In this document: piece after piece, positions 27,458-34,750 of the stretch | Layout of the letters: each line of letters starts with the position of its first letter | Position numbering within the stretch: the stretch's first letter is position 1 | Source: Hydrogenophaga crassostreae | GTDB taxonomy: Bacteria > Pseudomonadota > Gammaproteobacteria > Burkholderiales > Burkholderiaceae_C | Length of the DNA: 64,000 nucleotides | Assembly: GCF_001761385.1 (NCBI RefSeq) | Contig: NZ_CP017476.1 | Location: 1 to 64,000 of the forward strand | Direction of reading: 5' to 3' | Notes under the pieces: model-generated | Told to the model about the DNA's origin: nothing | The model's input: only the letters and a program-made list of their open reading frames with translations | Databases searched by the model: none | Position numbers and translations under genes: made by a program

Positions 27458-28752
27458 TTCATCGATTGGGGCAAAGCCAGAACGATCTGGGGGAAGACGG
27501 TGATCAGCACGGTGGCCAACACCATCAACAAAAAGAAGGGCAGCGCCATGCGGCTGAGTTGCATGAGGTTCTTGCCGGTGATGCCCTGAATCACAAACAG
27601 GTTGAAGCCCACCGGCGGCGTGATCTGCGCCATCTCCACCACCAGAATCAGGTAGATACCGAACCACAGCGGGTCGATGCCTGCGGCCTGCACAGCCGGC
27701 AGCAACACGGCGCTGGTCAAGACCACGATGGAGATGCCATCGAGGAAACAACCCAGCAAAATGAAGAACACGGTCAACACGGCCAGCAGGCCATAGGCGG
27801 ACAGGCCCAGCGAGGTGATCCAGGTGGCCACGTGGCCGGGCAGACCGGTGAAGCTCATGGCGCTGGTCAGGTAGGCCGCCCCCATGAGGATGAAGGTGAT
27901 CATGCAGGAGGTGCGCGCCGCGCCGGTCAGGCTGGCGAGGAACGAAGCCTTGTTCAGCGAACCGCCCAAGGCGGCGATCAGCAGGGAGCCAAAAACCCCG
28001 ATGGTGGCGGCTTCGGTGGCGGTGGCGATGCCGCTGTAGATGGAGCCGATCACACCCGCGATCAACGCCACCACAGGCGCCAGCAAACGCAGGCGTTTGA
28101 TGCGTTCACCCAAGGGCACTTCTTCGCGATCCTGGGGCACCCGCTTGGGATTTTTCATCGACCAGATGGCGATGTAGCCGGAGAACAGCGTCATCAGCAA
28201 CAGGCCGGGCAGGATGCCCGCGGTGAACAATTTGACGATGGACACCTGGGCGGCGACGCCGTAGACGATCATCACGATCGAGGGCGGAATCAGCAGGCCC
28301 AGCGTGCCGGCGCCAGCCAGCGAGCCGATGGCGATGCCTTCGTCGTAGCCGCGCTCTTTCAACTCGGGCAACGAAATTTTTCCGATGGTGGCCGCGGTCG
28401 CGGCCGAGGAGCCGCTGACGGCGGCGAAGATGCCGCAACCCAATACGTTGACGTGCACCAGGCGCCCCGGCAGCTTGTTCACCCAGGGACCCAGGCCCGC
28501 GAACATGTCTTTGGCCAGGCTGGTGCGAAACAGAATTTCGCCCATCCAGATGAAGAGGGGCAGGGCGGTCAGGGCCCAACTGGCGGTCGAGCCCCAGATG
28601 GTGTTGGAGAACAGCAGGTCGGCGGGCGCCGAGGTGAAAAACACCAGCCCGACCAGGCCGCAGGCGATCAGCGCGAGCGCGACCCACACGCCCAGGCCCA
28701 GCATCAGAAACAGCAAAGCCATCAGCACACCGGCTTGGGCAAGTTCACTCAT
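27454..28752 (-). CDS. TRAP transporter large permease (DctM)
   Basis: A 432-residue membrane protein with about twelve hydrophobic segments, the DctM large subunit of a tripartite ATP-independent periplasmic transporter. Motifs are GLGPWVNKLPGRLVHVNVLGCGIFAAVSGSSAATAATIGKISLPEL and GTLGLLIPPSIVMIVYGV, both diagnostic. It couples solute uptake to the sodium or proton gradient. It is encoded 33 bases downstream of the small permease and overlaps the biotin carboxylase gene. Context suggests import of 5-oxoproline or a similar carboxylate. Confidence 0.95.
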   Translation of the reverse strand: MSELAQAGVLMALLFLMLGLGVWVALALIACGLVGLVFFTSAPADLLFSNTIWGSTASWALTALPLFIWMGEILFRTSLAKDMFAGLGPWVNKLPGRLVHVNVLGCGIFAAVSGSSAATAATIGKISLPELKERGYDEGIAIGSLAGAGTLGLLIPPSIVMIVYGVAAQVSIVKLFTAGILPGLLLMTLFSGYIAIWSMKNPKRVPQDREEVPLGERIKRLRLLAPVVALIAGVIGSIYSGIATATEAATIGVFGSLLIAALGGSLNKASFLASLTGAARTSCMITFILMGAAYLTSAMSFTGLPGHVATWITSLGLSAYGLLAVLTVFFILLGCFLDGISIVVLTSAVLLPAVQAAGIDPLWFGIYLILVVEMAQITPPVGFNLFVIQGITGKNLMQLSRMALPFFLLMVLATVLITVFPQIVLALPQSMK

Positions 28753-28785
28753 TGGGGTTCCAATCGATCAGGGGACGGGCGGAGA

Positions 28786-29307
28786 TCATTCGGTGCGCGA
28801 GGCATCGCCATCGGCCTTCTCGGACAACGGCAGGCCCAGCGAGACGCGCAGCAAACGGTCGGCCATCATCAGCGCGAACAACACCATGCCCACCGCCATC
28901 GACAACTGGGGAATCCAGAGCGGCACAGCCAGCATGCCCTGGGCCACTTCGTCAAACTCCCAGGAGTCCAGCACGAAGCGCACCACCGACCAGGCGCCCC
29001 AACAGGCCAGCCCCACACCGATGGCCGTGGCCACGATGTCGAGGCCGCGATGCCACGATTTGGGCAGCATCTGCGCAATCAGCGTCACGCGGATGTGATC
29101 GCCATTGCGCAGGGCGTAAGGCAAGGCCAGGAACGCCGAGGCCGCCATGGCCCAGCCGGCAAAGTCATCGGCGGCAGGGATTTGCTGACCCAGCAGGCGC
29201 GCCACAATTTGCGCGCCGATGATGAGGGCGATCGCGGCCAGGGACGCCGCAGCAGCGGCCCCCGAGGCGCGGGCCAACCGGTCGAGAATGGCGGTCAAGG
29301 CGTCCAT
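28786..29307 (-). CDS. TRAP transporter small permease (DctQ)
   Basis: A 173-residue membrane protein with four predicted membrane helices, the DctQ subunit. It carries VARLLGQQIPAADDFAGWAMAASAFLALPYALRNGDHIRVTL, a common DctQ pattern. It lies 9 bases after dctP and 33 bases before dctM in the same operon. Confidence 0.93.
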   Translation of the reverse strand: MDALTAILDRLARASGAAAAASLAAIALIIGAQIVARLLGQQIPAADDFAGWAMAASAFLALPYALRNGDHIRVTLIAQMLPKSWHRGLDIVATAIGVGLACWGAWSVVRFVLDSWEFDEVAQGMLAVPLWIPQLSMAVGMVLFALMMADRLLRVSLGLPLSEKADGDASRTE

Positions 29308-29316
29308 GGCGGTCGA

Positions 29317-30282
29317 TCAGCGGCGGAAGGCTTCGAGCACTTTGGCGCCGTCAGGACCGGCTTTCTTGCTCCACTCTTCGGTCATGGTGTCGCCGATTTT
29401 GGCCAGCTCGGCAGCCACCGGTGCGGGCAGGGGCTGCACGGTGATGCCTTTCGAGGCCAGCGTCTGGGTCAGCTTGGATGTCAGTTCCCGGGCATTGGCC
29501 CAGCCGCGCGCTTCGGCGCGCATGCCGGCATCGAGCACGGCCTGGCGCTGGTCAGCGGGCAACTTGGCGAGCGCGCGCTTGTTGGCGATCACGATGGCCT
29601 GCGGAATGAAGGCTTGCGCATCGTAGTAATGCTTGACGTAGTCCCAGGCTTGGGTATCGACGCCGGTGGCGGGCGAGGTGATCATCATGTCGATCACGCT
29701 GGTGGCGAAGGCCTGGGGCACTTCCGCCGTTTGAATGGTGGCCGGCACGGCGCCCATCAAGGTCACCATGCGGCTGGTCGAAGCGCTGTAGGCGCGGAAC
29801 TTGGCGCCCTTGAAGCCTTCCATGGTGGTCACGGGGGTCTTGGTGTAGATGCCCTGCGGTGGCCATGGTGAGCCATAGACCAGCACGATGCCTTGTTTGT
29901 CCAGGCGCTGGGCGATCTGCTCGCGAGCGGCTTTCCACAGCTTTTCTGACTTGTCGAAAGACGAAGCAAGGAAAGGCACGCTGTCGATTTCGAACAGCGC
30001 GTCTTCGTTGCCCAGGGCCGACATCAGGAATTCACCGATGGGCACAATGCCTTGCTGCACGCCGCGCTTGACCTCGGGGCGCTTCAGCAACACGCTGTTG
30101 CTCTGCACGTTGAAGTCGAGCTTGCCGTTGGTTGCGGCCTTCACGTCGGCGGCGAAATCCCGCACGTTCTGGGTCAGGTAGTTCGCATCGGGCTGCTCGG
30201 CCGACAGGTTCCAGGTTTCGGCCTGCGCGCTGGTGGCGCTCAACAAGGCGGCAATGGTGGCGGCAATCAGTTGGATTTTCAT
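29317..30282 (-). CDS. TRAP transporter solute-binding protein (DctP)
   Basis: A 321-residue periplasmic receptor, first gene of the operon. A signal peptide (KIQLIAATIAALLSATSAQA) precedes the mature domain ETWNLSAEQPDANYLTQNVRDF. Further motifs are GSPWPPQGIYTKTPVTTMEGFKG and AWDYVKHYYDAQAFIPQAI; the carboxylate-binding Arg is expected around KFRAYSAS. The start at 30282 is fixed by AAGGATCACCCG upstream. The ligand is unknown; the downstream pxp genes suggest 5-oxoproline. Confidence 0.92.
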   Translation of the reverse strand: MKIQLIAATIAALLSATSAQAETWNLSAEQPDANYLTQNVRDFAADVKAATNGKLDFNVQSNSVLLKRPEVKRGVQQGIVPIGEFLMSALGNEDALFEIDSVPFLASSFDKSEKLWKAAREQIAQRLDKQGIVLVYGSPWPPQGIYTKTPVTTMEGFKGAKFRAYSASTSRMVTLMGAVPATIQTAEVPQAFATSVIDMMITSPATGVDTQAWDYVKHYYDAQAFIPQAIVIANKRALAKLPADQRQAVLDAGMRAEARGWANARELTSKLTQTLASKGITVQPLPAPVAAELAKIGDTMTEEWSKKAGPDGAKVLEAFRR

Positions 30283-30539
30283 CGGGTGATCCTTAACGTT
30301 GGGTGAATAGACCCGGCCATCGGACGACGGTCGGTTGCGGTGACTCAGGTTTTCCACTGTCGTGCATTCACCCCCTCACGTCCAACGAGAAATAGTGATC
30401 GTTTCCCGCAACTTTTTTTGATCTCCGAGTAAACCCTAGGTGACCTCGGCGGCCCGGTTCTGGGACTGGCGGCGCCACAATGGCCCTGTTGCGCTCCCTT
30501 CTGCGGGACCCTTTTTCTGCCCCCTAAGTCCTTGCCACC

Positions 30540-31202
30540 ATGAGCCTCTTCGCCCCCGACCGCGCCTTTTCCGCTTTCCTGTTCGATATGGACGGCACCT
30601 TGCTCAGCTCTATCGCTGCAGCCGAACGCGTCTGGACGGCGTGGGCGCGGCGCCATGGCGTTGACGCGGAGGCGTTGCTGGCCCACCTGCATGGGCGCCG
30701 GGCGATCGACACCATTCGGGCGTTGAACCTGCCCGGGGTGGATGCTGTCGCAGAAGCGGCCGCGATCACTCAAGCCGAAATCAACGATGTGGACGGCGTG
30801 GCGCCCATCGCTGGCGCCCCGGCTTTCCTGGCTGCGTTGCCCGTCGGGCACTGGGCAGTGGTGACATCAGCTCCGCGTGCGCTGGCCGAGCGCCGCATGG
30901 CGGCGGCGGGCCTGCCCATACCTGCGGTGCTCATCACAGCCGAAGACGTGGGCAACGGCAAACCCGCGCCCGATGGCTACCGGCTGGCGGCGGCCAGGCT
31001 GGGCATGGAGACGCACAACTGCGTGGTGTTCGAAGACGCCCCCGCAGGCATCCAGGCGGGTGAGACCGCCGGCGCGGCGGTGGTGGTGATCAGCGCCACC
31101 CATCAACAACCACTGGACACAGCCCACCCGAGCGTTACCAGCTACGAGGGCTTGCGCCCGGAAGCCTCTGCGGGCGGAGGCTGGCGCATTGGCCGCGCCT
31201 GA
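30540..31202 (+). CDS. HAD family hydrolase, phosphatase type
   Basis: A 220-residue HAD-superfamily (subfamily IA) phosphatase. The nucleophile and acid Asp pair is in FDMDGTLLSS, the phosphate-binding Ser in VVTSAPRAL, the conserved Lys in GNGKPAPDGY, and the distal acidic motif in VVFEDAPAGIQAG. Such enzymes act on sugar phosphates such as phosphoglycolate, deoxyglucose or glycerol phosphates; the substrate is unknown. It is divergent from the dctP operon with a 257-base gap, and no clear ribosome-binding site precedes the ATG. Confidence 0.88.
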   Translation: MSLFAPDRAFSAFLFDMDGTLLSSIAAAERVWTAWARRHGVDAEALLAHLHGRRAIDTIRALNLPGVDAVAEAAAITQAEINDVDGVAPIAGAPAFLAALPVGHWAVVTSAPRALAERRMAAAGLPIPAVLITAEDVGNGKPAPDGYRLAAARLGMETHNCVVFEDAPAGIQAGETAGAAVVVISATHQQPLDTAHPSVTSYEGLRPEASAGGGWRIGRA

Positions 31203-31298
31203 CCCCTGGCCAGTCTTGCGACAATAGCGGGGTATGGCGCCAGCGCAGCACGCTGGCGCTTGCCTTGTCTGAATCCCTGTCTTCCTACCCGCATTGCC

Positions 31299-31562
31299 AT
31301 GACCGACACCACCACGAACACCCCCCCAGAGCGCCCGCCACTGCCCGACCGACTGTCCATCCACGCCAGCAGCCCACACCATGTGGCCGCCGTGTTTGAA
31401 CACGAAATCGGCATTCGCTTCAACGGCAAGGAGCGCATGGACGTTGAGGAATACTGCATCAGCGAAGGCTGGGTGAGCTTTCCGGCAGGCAAGACACTGG
31501 ACCGCAAGGGCAACCCGCTGATGATGAAGCTCAAAGGCAAGGTCGAAGCGTTTTACCGCTGA
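31299..31562 (+). CDS. DUF3297 family protein
   Basis: An 87-residue small protein, common in Proteobacteria, with LPDRLSIHASSPHHVAAVFEHEIGIRFNGKERMDVEEYCISE and a lysine-rich tail. The family has no known function. The start at 31299 is the conserved one; a frame extension of 13 codons is unlikely. It converges on the DUF2063 gene with a 15-base gap. Confidence 0.85.
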   Translation: MTDTTTNTPPERPPLPDRLSIHASSPHHVAAVFEHEIGIRFNGKERMDVEEYCISEGWVSFPAGKTLDRKGNPLMMKLKGKVEAFYR

Positions 31563-31577
31563 GCGACGGCGGCAAAG

Positions 31578-32156
31578 CTAAGCCTGAAGCGCCCAGCGAA
31601 CCCGCCCGCTGTCGTCAACGTTGCCGACAGCGGTGCAGGACCTGACCGGGACCCCTTTGGGGGCATGCCCTGCCGCCAACTGGCCAAGCAACCTGCCGGG
31701 ATCGTGATCGAACTGCACGGTCTGTTGTGGTGGCGTGTCGAGGCGAGCACGCTGGAGCTCCAGGTTGGAACGCTCAAAGGCAACCACTTCGCGCAGGTAC
31801 CTGGACCGGGATGGCTGGGTGAGCAAAAAGCCGCAGAACTCGACCGCCTCGGGCAGAAAGTAGAAGGTGCGCGGGGGGTGTGCAGCCCAGAACCGCTCGA
31901 TCGCCGTTTGCAGCCTCACCCCCTTCATCAACGTGCACGTCAGTGGCAGCAAAGCCTTCAGCTTGCCCAGCCGAAACCCCCGGTGCAGGGTGTGGTTGAT
32001 GGACAGACCAGGACTGGCAGCGATCGCCAGCAGGCGTTGGCGCTCAAGCGTATCCAGGTCGGCATCGGCAGCGATGCCGTCGACCCGCAGGCGTTCGCAC
32101 AATGAAGGGTCGACAACGAGCTGGGCCATCAGGCTCTGAAATGCGGCGACGCTCAT
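31578..32156 (-). CDS. DUF2063 family protein, partner of DUF692 oxidase
   Basis: A 192-residue protein beginning MSVAAFQSLMAQLVVDP, with LSINHTLHRGFRLGKLKALLPLTCTLM and an N-terminal helical domain typical of DUF2063 (putative DNA-binding domain, Pfam). In copper-bufferin loci the DUF2063 protein (BufC/HvfC type) binds the precursor and delivers it to the DUF692 enzyme; the family relation is inferred from sequence and position. Its ATG overlaps the stop of the DUF692 gene as ATGA. The last gene of the three-gene operon. Confidence 0.8.
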   Translation of the reverse strand: MSVAAFQSLMAQLVVDPSLCERLRVDGIAADADLDTLERQRLLAIAASPGLSINHTLHRGFRLGKLKALLPLTCTLMKGVRLQTAIERFWAAHPPRTFYFLPEAVEFCGFLLTQPSRSRYLREVVAFERSNLELQRARLDTPPQQTVQFDHDPGRLLGQLAAGHAPKGVPVRSCTAVGNVDDSGRVRWALQA

Positions 32157-33106
32157 GGGGCAACCCCCAGTTCGACCCCACAGACCGGCAAGGTCTTCTT
32201 TGTTGTCGGGCCCGGCCGCGGATGGGGCACCTGGCATTGCTGCCAAAGCTGCTTCAGGCGCCGCATGTCAGCACGCACCCGTTGTTCGCCCACCAACTCG
32301 AACCACGACCCGAACAGTTCGAACACCACGGCACCCACATTCGGGCAGCGGGGCAACACATGTTCAAGCAAGGCCCAGACAGGGTCGGCGACCGCGCCGC
32401 TGTGGGCATCCAGGTAAAAGCCGTCGAGCATCATGCCGCCAGCCACATGGATCTCGCCCACCTGACGCAGATCGATTTCGTCGACGAATGCCACGGCGTC
32501 AAAACCGTGGTTGACGGCATTCGTGTGCACGTTGTGCAAATCGAGCAACAGGCCGCAACCACACTGGTGGCTCAACCCGTTCAGAAACCTGGCTTCGTCC
32601 ATTTCAGCGTGAGGAATGTCGAAGTAGTAAACATTGTTTTCCAGCAGGAAGGGGGCAGGCACCAGTTGCCTGACCCTGGCGATGCGCGGCTTGAGCCGGT
32701 CAAGGGTGGCCTGATCGCGCGGCAGGGGCAAGGTGATGCCCACGTTGATGGCCTCATTGCGGTGATCGGCGATATGAAAGGCCAGATGGTCGCTGTGCCA
32801 TGGGAAGTGCATGCGCTGATGCCAGCGCCGCAGTTGTTGCAGGTGCTGTTCATCAAAGTGCATTGCACTGCCAATGGACATGCCGATACCGTGGGGGATC
32901 ACGGGCAGGGTTCGGCCCACACGATCAAGCCAGTCGACGTGTTCGTGGTCATCGAGGTAGCGCGGGTTGTGACCTGGGCCGAGGTCGGTCCAGAGAATGT
33001 CTGGAACGACCTCGACCATATCGAAGTCGCCATCGGGTTGCTCGATCAGGCTCTTGAGAGGCGCCTGAAAGGCCAGACCTACTCCCAGCTTGGGCAGGGG
33101 CAACAT
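32153..33106 (-). CDS. DUF692 family multinuclear non-heme iron oxidase (MNIO)
   Basis: A 317-residue enzyme of the DUF692/MNIO family, TIM-barrel oxygenases that modify cysteines or other residues in ribosomal peptides (MbnB, TglH, ChrH, ApyH, BufB). Candidate iron ligands stand in the expected order: H72 (PHGIG), H104, D106 and H107 (HSDHLAF), E156 (LLENN), D189, N192 and H194 (DLHNVHTNA), H220 (EIHVAGG), D233 and H235 (DAHSG), E263 (FELFGSW). The start at 33106 has AAAAGG 8 bases upstream. It lies 16 bases after the gene for a 72-residue peptide and overlaps the DUF2063 gene. The substrate is inferred to be that peptide. Confidence 0.88.
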   Translation of the reverse strand: MLPLPKLGVGLAFQAPLKSLIEQPDGDFDMVEVVPDILWTDLGPGHNPRYLDDHEHVDWLDRVGRTLPVIPHGIGMSIGSAMHFDEQHLQQLRRWHQRMHFPWHSDHLAFHIADHRNEAINVGITLPLPRDQATLDRLKPRIARVRQLVPAPFLLENNVYYFDIPHAEMDEARFLNGLSHQCGCGLLLDLHNVHTNAVNHGFDAVAFVDEIDLRQVGEIHVAGGMMLDGFYLDAHSGAVADPVWALLEHVLPRCPNVGAVVFELFGSWFELVGEQRVRADMRRLKQLWQQCQVPHPRPGPTTKKTLPVCGVELGVAP

Positions 33107-33122
33107 GACGACACCTTTTCGT

Positions 33123-33341
33123 TCAACGGTAACGACCGTTGACCAGGTCTTCGAAGACAAAGCGGTCCAGGCCAGACAGGCAGGGACGGCAGCCCTTGAT
33201 GCCAGGCAGCTCAGGGAGTGTGAGCGTGACCTTGAGCACGTCGACAAGCTTGTCGAACGGCATGTCGCTGGGCAGGGCCACGCGCATCTCCCGCATCTGA
33301 ACGGGCTTCTTGCTGGGTCGGACGGTAATTTCTTTTGCCAT
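33123..33341 (-). CDS. 72-residue protein with C-terminal CxxC, candidate RiPP precursor
   Basis: A 72-residue protein starting MAKEITVRPSKKPVQMREMR, with no signal peptide and no membrane segment. The first 48 residues are basic and then acidic-hydrophobic (leader-like); the last 24 contain a Cys-Arg-Pro-Cys pair (C51, C54) followed by LSGLDRFVFEDLV. CTGGAG 7 bases before the ATG is a strong ribosome-binding site. It is the first gene of an operon with the DUF692 and DUF2063 genes. MNIO enzymes modify Cys-containing peptides, so these two Cys are likely targets. It is not a DUF2282-type bufferin, which would have a signal peptide and several Cys pairs. Confidence 0.72.
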   Translation of the reverse strand: MAKEITVRPSKKPVQMREMRVALPSDMPFDKLVDVLKVTLTLPELPGIKGCRPCLSGLDRFVFEDLVNGRYR

Positions 33342-33612
33342 GGGGTTCTCCAGTTCATAAAGGGTTGCGTCGCTCAATTGAAACGACAATGAAATGGTGA
33401 ACCGCCTCACGCGCAACGTCATCCCTCACACGGGTGAACAACGGCGAGTCGGTCCTCTCATGGGGGGAAGTGACATGGCTGCGCTCGCACGGCGCACCGT
33501 GGTGGCCGATGAACAGCGGCTCACACCCAAACCGTGTTTGGAGAACCGGATCCTGTTGGCATCCATGCTCAGCAACCGGGTGGCGCTTTCTGCGTGCCCA
33601 CACAATGGCGTG
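33342..33612. promoter_or_regulatory. divergent control region of the MNIO operon and ferredoxin gene
   Basis: A 271-base intergenic stretch separates the start of the CxxC peptide gene (minus strand) from the likely start of the ferredoxin gene (plus strand), so it should hold both promoters. I see AT-richer tracts near 33380-33405, but no clean palindrome or known operator. Confidence 0.4.
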
Positions 33613-33849
33613 ATGACAGACCGAAAAGCGTTGCCCTCCATCGATACCACGCGCTGCACAGGCTGCGGCTGGTGTGTGGCGGTGTGCCCTCCACACGTGT
33701 TGTCGCTTGAGTCGCGGAACTGGCAAAAATTTTCAACGCTGCACGACGAGCCAGGTTGCACCGGCTGTGGGCTGTGCGCGGTGAAATGCCCATTTGACGC
33801 GATCGCGATGCAGCGGCGTTGTATACCCGATCGGTCAAAAGGGCGCTGA
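33613..33849 (+). CDS. 2[4Fe-4S] ferredoxin-type protein
   Basis: A 78-residue iron-sulfur protein with two complete CxxCxxCxxxCP motifs: C15, C18, C21, C25 and C49, C52, C55, C59, each followed by Pro. The start at 33613 gives MTDRKALPSIDTTRC, the usual distance to the first cluster; the frame is open 73 codons upstream without a clear start. It is divergent from the MNIO operon. It could supply electrons to that pathway, but neighbours give no proof; ferredoxins of this type are also paired with many oxidoreductases. Confidence 0.85.
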   Translation: MTDRKALPSIDTTRCTGCGWCVAVCPPHVLSLESRNWQKFSTLHDEPGCTGCGLCAVKCPFDAIAMQRRCIPDRSKGR

Positions 33850-33983
33850 GCGCGGACGCAATGGCATTGCCGCTTAAGTCGCGCCCCTTGGGTGACAGCA
33901 AAAAATGCTGCATTGCGGCAAACTTCCGACCCTGCGCCCTGTTGTCACAGAGTGCCTTCCCTCAATCCCCGGAGTTCTATTCA

Positions 33984-34646
33984 ATGAGCGATCTGTCGCA
34001 ACAACCCCAAGCCCCCGCCGTGCTCGACGCTTTGCAGTGGCGCTACGCCACCAAAAAGATGGACGCCACCAAGGCCGTTCCACAGGAAAAAGTGGAGCGC
34101 ATTCTGGAAGCCGCCCGTCTGGCGCCCACCTCCAGCGGCCTGCAGCCGTTCGAAATCATCGTGGTGACAAGCAAGGACGTGCGCGCCCAGATCCAGCCCA
34201 TCGCCTGGAACCAGGCACAGATCACCGACGGCTCGCACCTGCTGGTGTTCGCGGCCTGGGACAACTACACGCCCGAGCGCATCAACCACATGTTCGACCT
34301 GACCAACGAGCAGCGCGGCGGCACCAACGAAGGCTGGGAAAACTACCGCCAGATGTTGCTCGCCAACTACCCCAAGCGCGACGCCCAGGTGAACTTCGAG
34401 CACGCCGCTCGCCAGGCCTACATCGGTCTGGGCGCTGCGATGATCGCGGCCGCCTTTGAAGAAGTGGACAGCACGCCCATGGAAGGCTTCGACCCCGCCA
34501 AGCTGGACGAGATTTTGAGCCTGCGCAAGCGCGGCTTGCGCAGCGTGGCGATTCTGCCGCTGGGCTACCGCGCCGACGAAGGCGACTGGCTGGTGAACCT
34601 CAAGAAGGTGCGCCGCCCACGTGAGCAGTTCATCACGGAAATCTGA
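33984..34646 (+). CDS. nitroreductase family NAD(P)H-dependent oxidoreductase
   Basis: A 220-residue FMN enzyme of the NfsB / YdfN type. Motifs are DALQWRYATKKMDATKAVPQEKVERILEAARLAPTSSGLQPF, FMN-binding RYATKK and PTSSGLQP, and the C-terminal LPLGYRADEGDW. It reduces quinones, nitroaromatics or flavins with NAD(P)H. A GGAG lies 11 bases before the ATG. The convergent acyl-CoA ligase is separated by a bidirectional terminator. Confidence 0.92.
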   Translation: MSDLSQQPQAPAVLDALQWRYATKKMDATKAVPQEKVERILEAARLAPTSSGLQPFEIIVVTSKDVRAQIQPIAWNQAQITDGSHLLVFAAWDNYTPERINHMFDLTNEQRGGTNEGWENYRQMLLANYPKRDAQVNFEHAARQAYIGLGAAMIAAAFEEVDSTPMEGFDPAKLDEILSLRKRGLRSVAILPLGYRADEGDWLVNLKKVRRPREQFITEI

Positions 34647-34713
34647 TCGCCCGGCGGTCATCCGCCAGAACCGACGGGCTGCGTGCACACACTGCAACCG
34701 TCGGCTCGAAAAA

Positions 34714-34739
34714 AAGCCCGCTGGTCAGCGGGCTTTTTT
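34714..34739. terminator. bidirectional intrinsic terminator
   Basis: agcccgctg and cagcgggct pair, with A-run upstream (seven A) and T-run downstream (seven T). It ends both the nitroreductase gene and the convergent acyl-CoA ligase gene. Confidence 0.85.
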
Positions 34740-34750
34740 GTGGGCTGATT

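Noticed and set aside
27466..29871. 801-codon open frame on the plus strand
   Set aside because: It is antisense to the TRAP genes, and its translation is a low-complexity run of Gly, His, Gln and Asp, as expected from reading GC-rich genes backwards.
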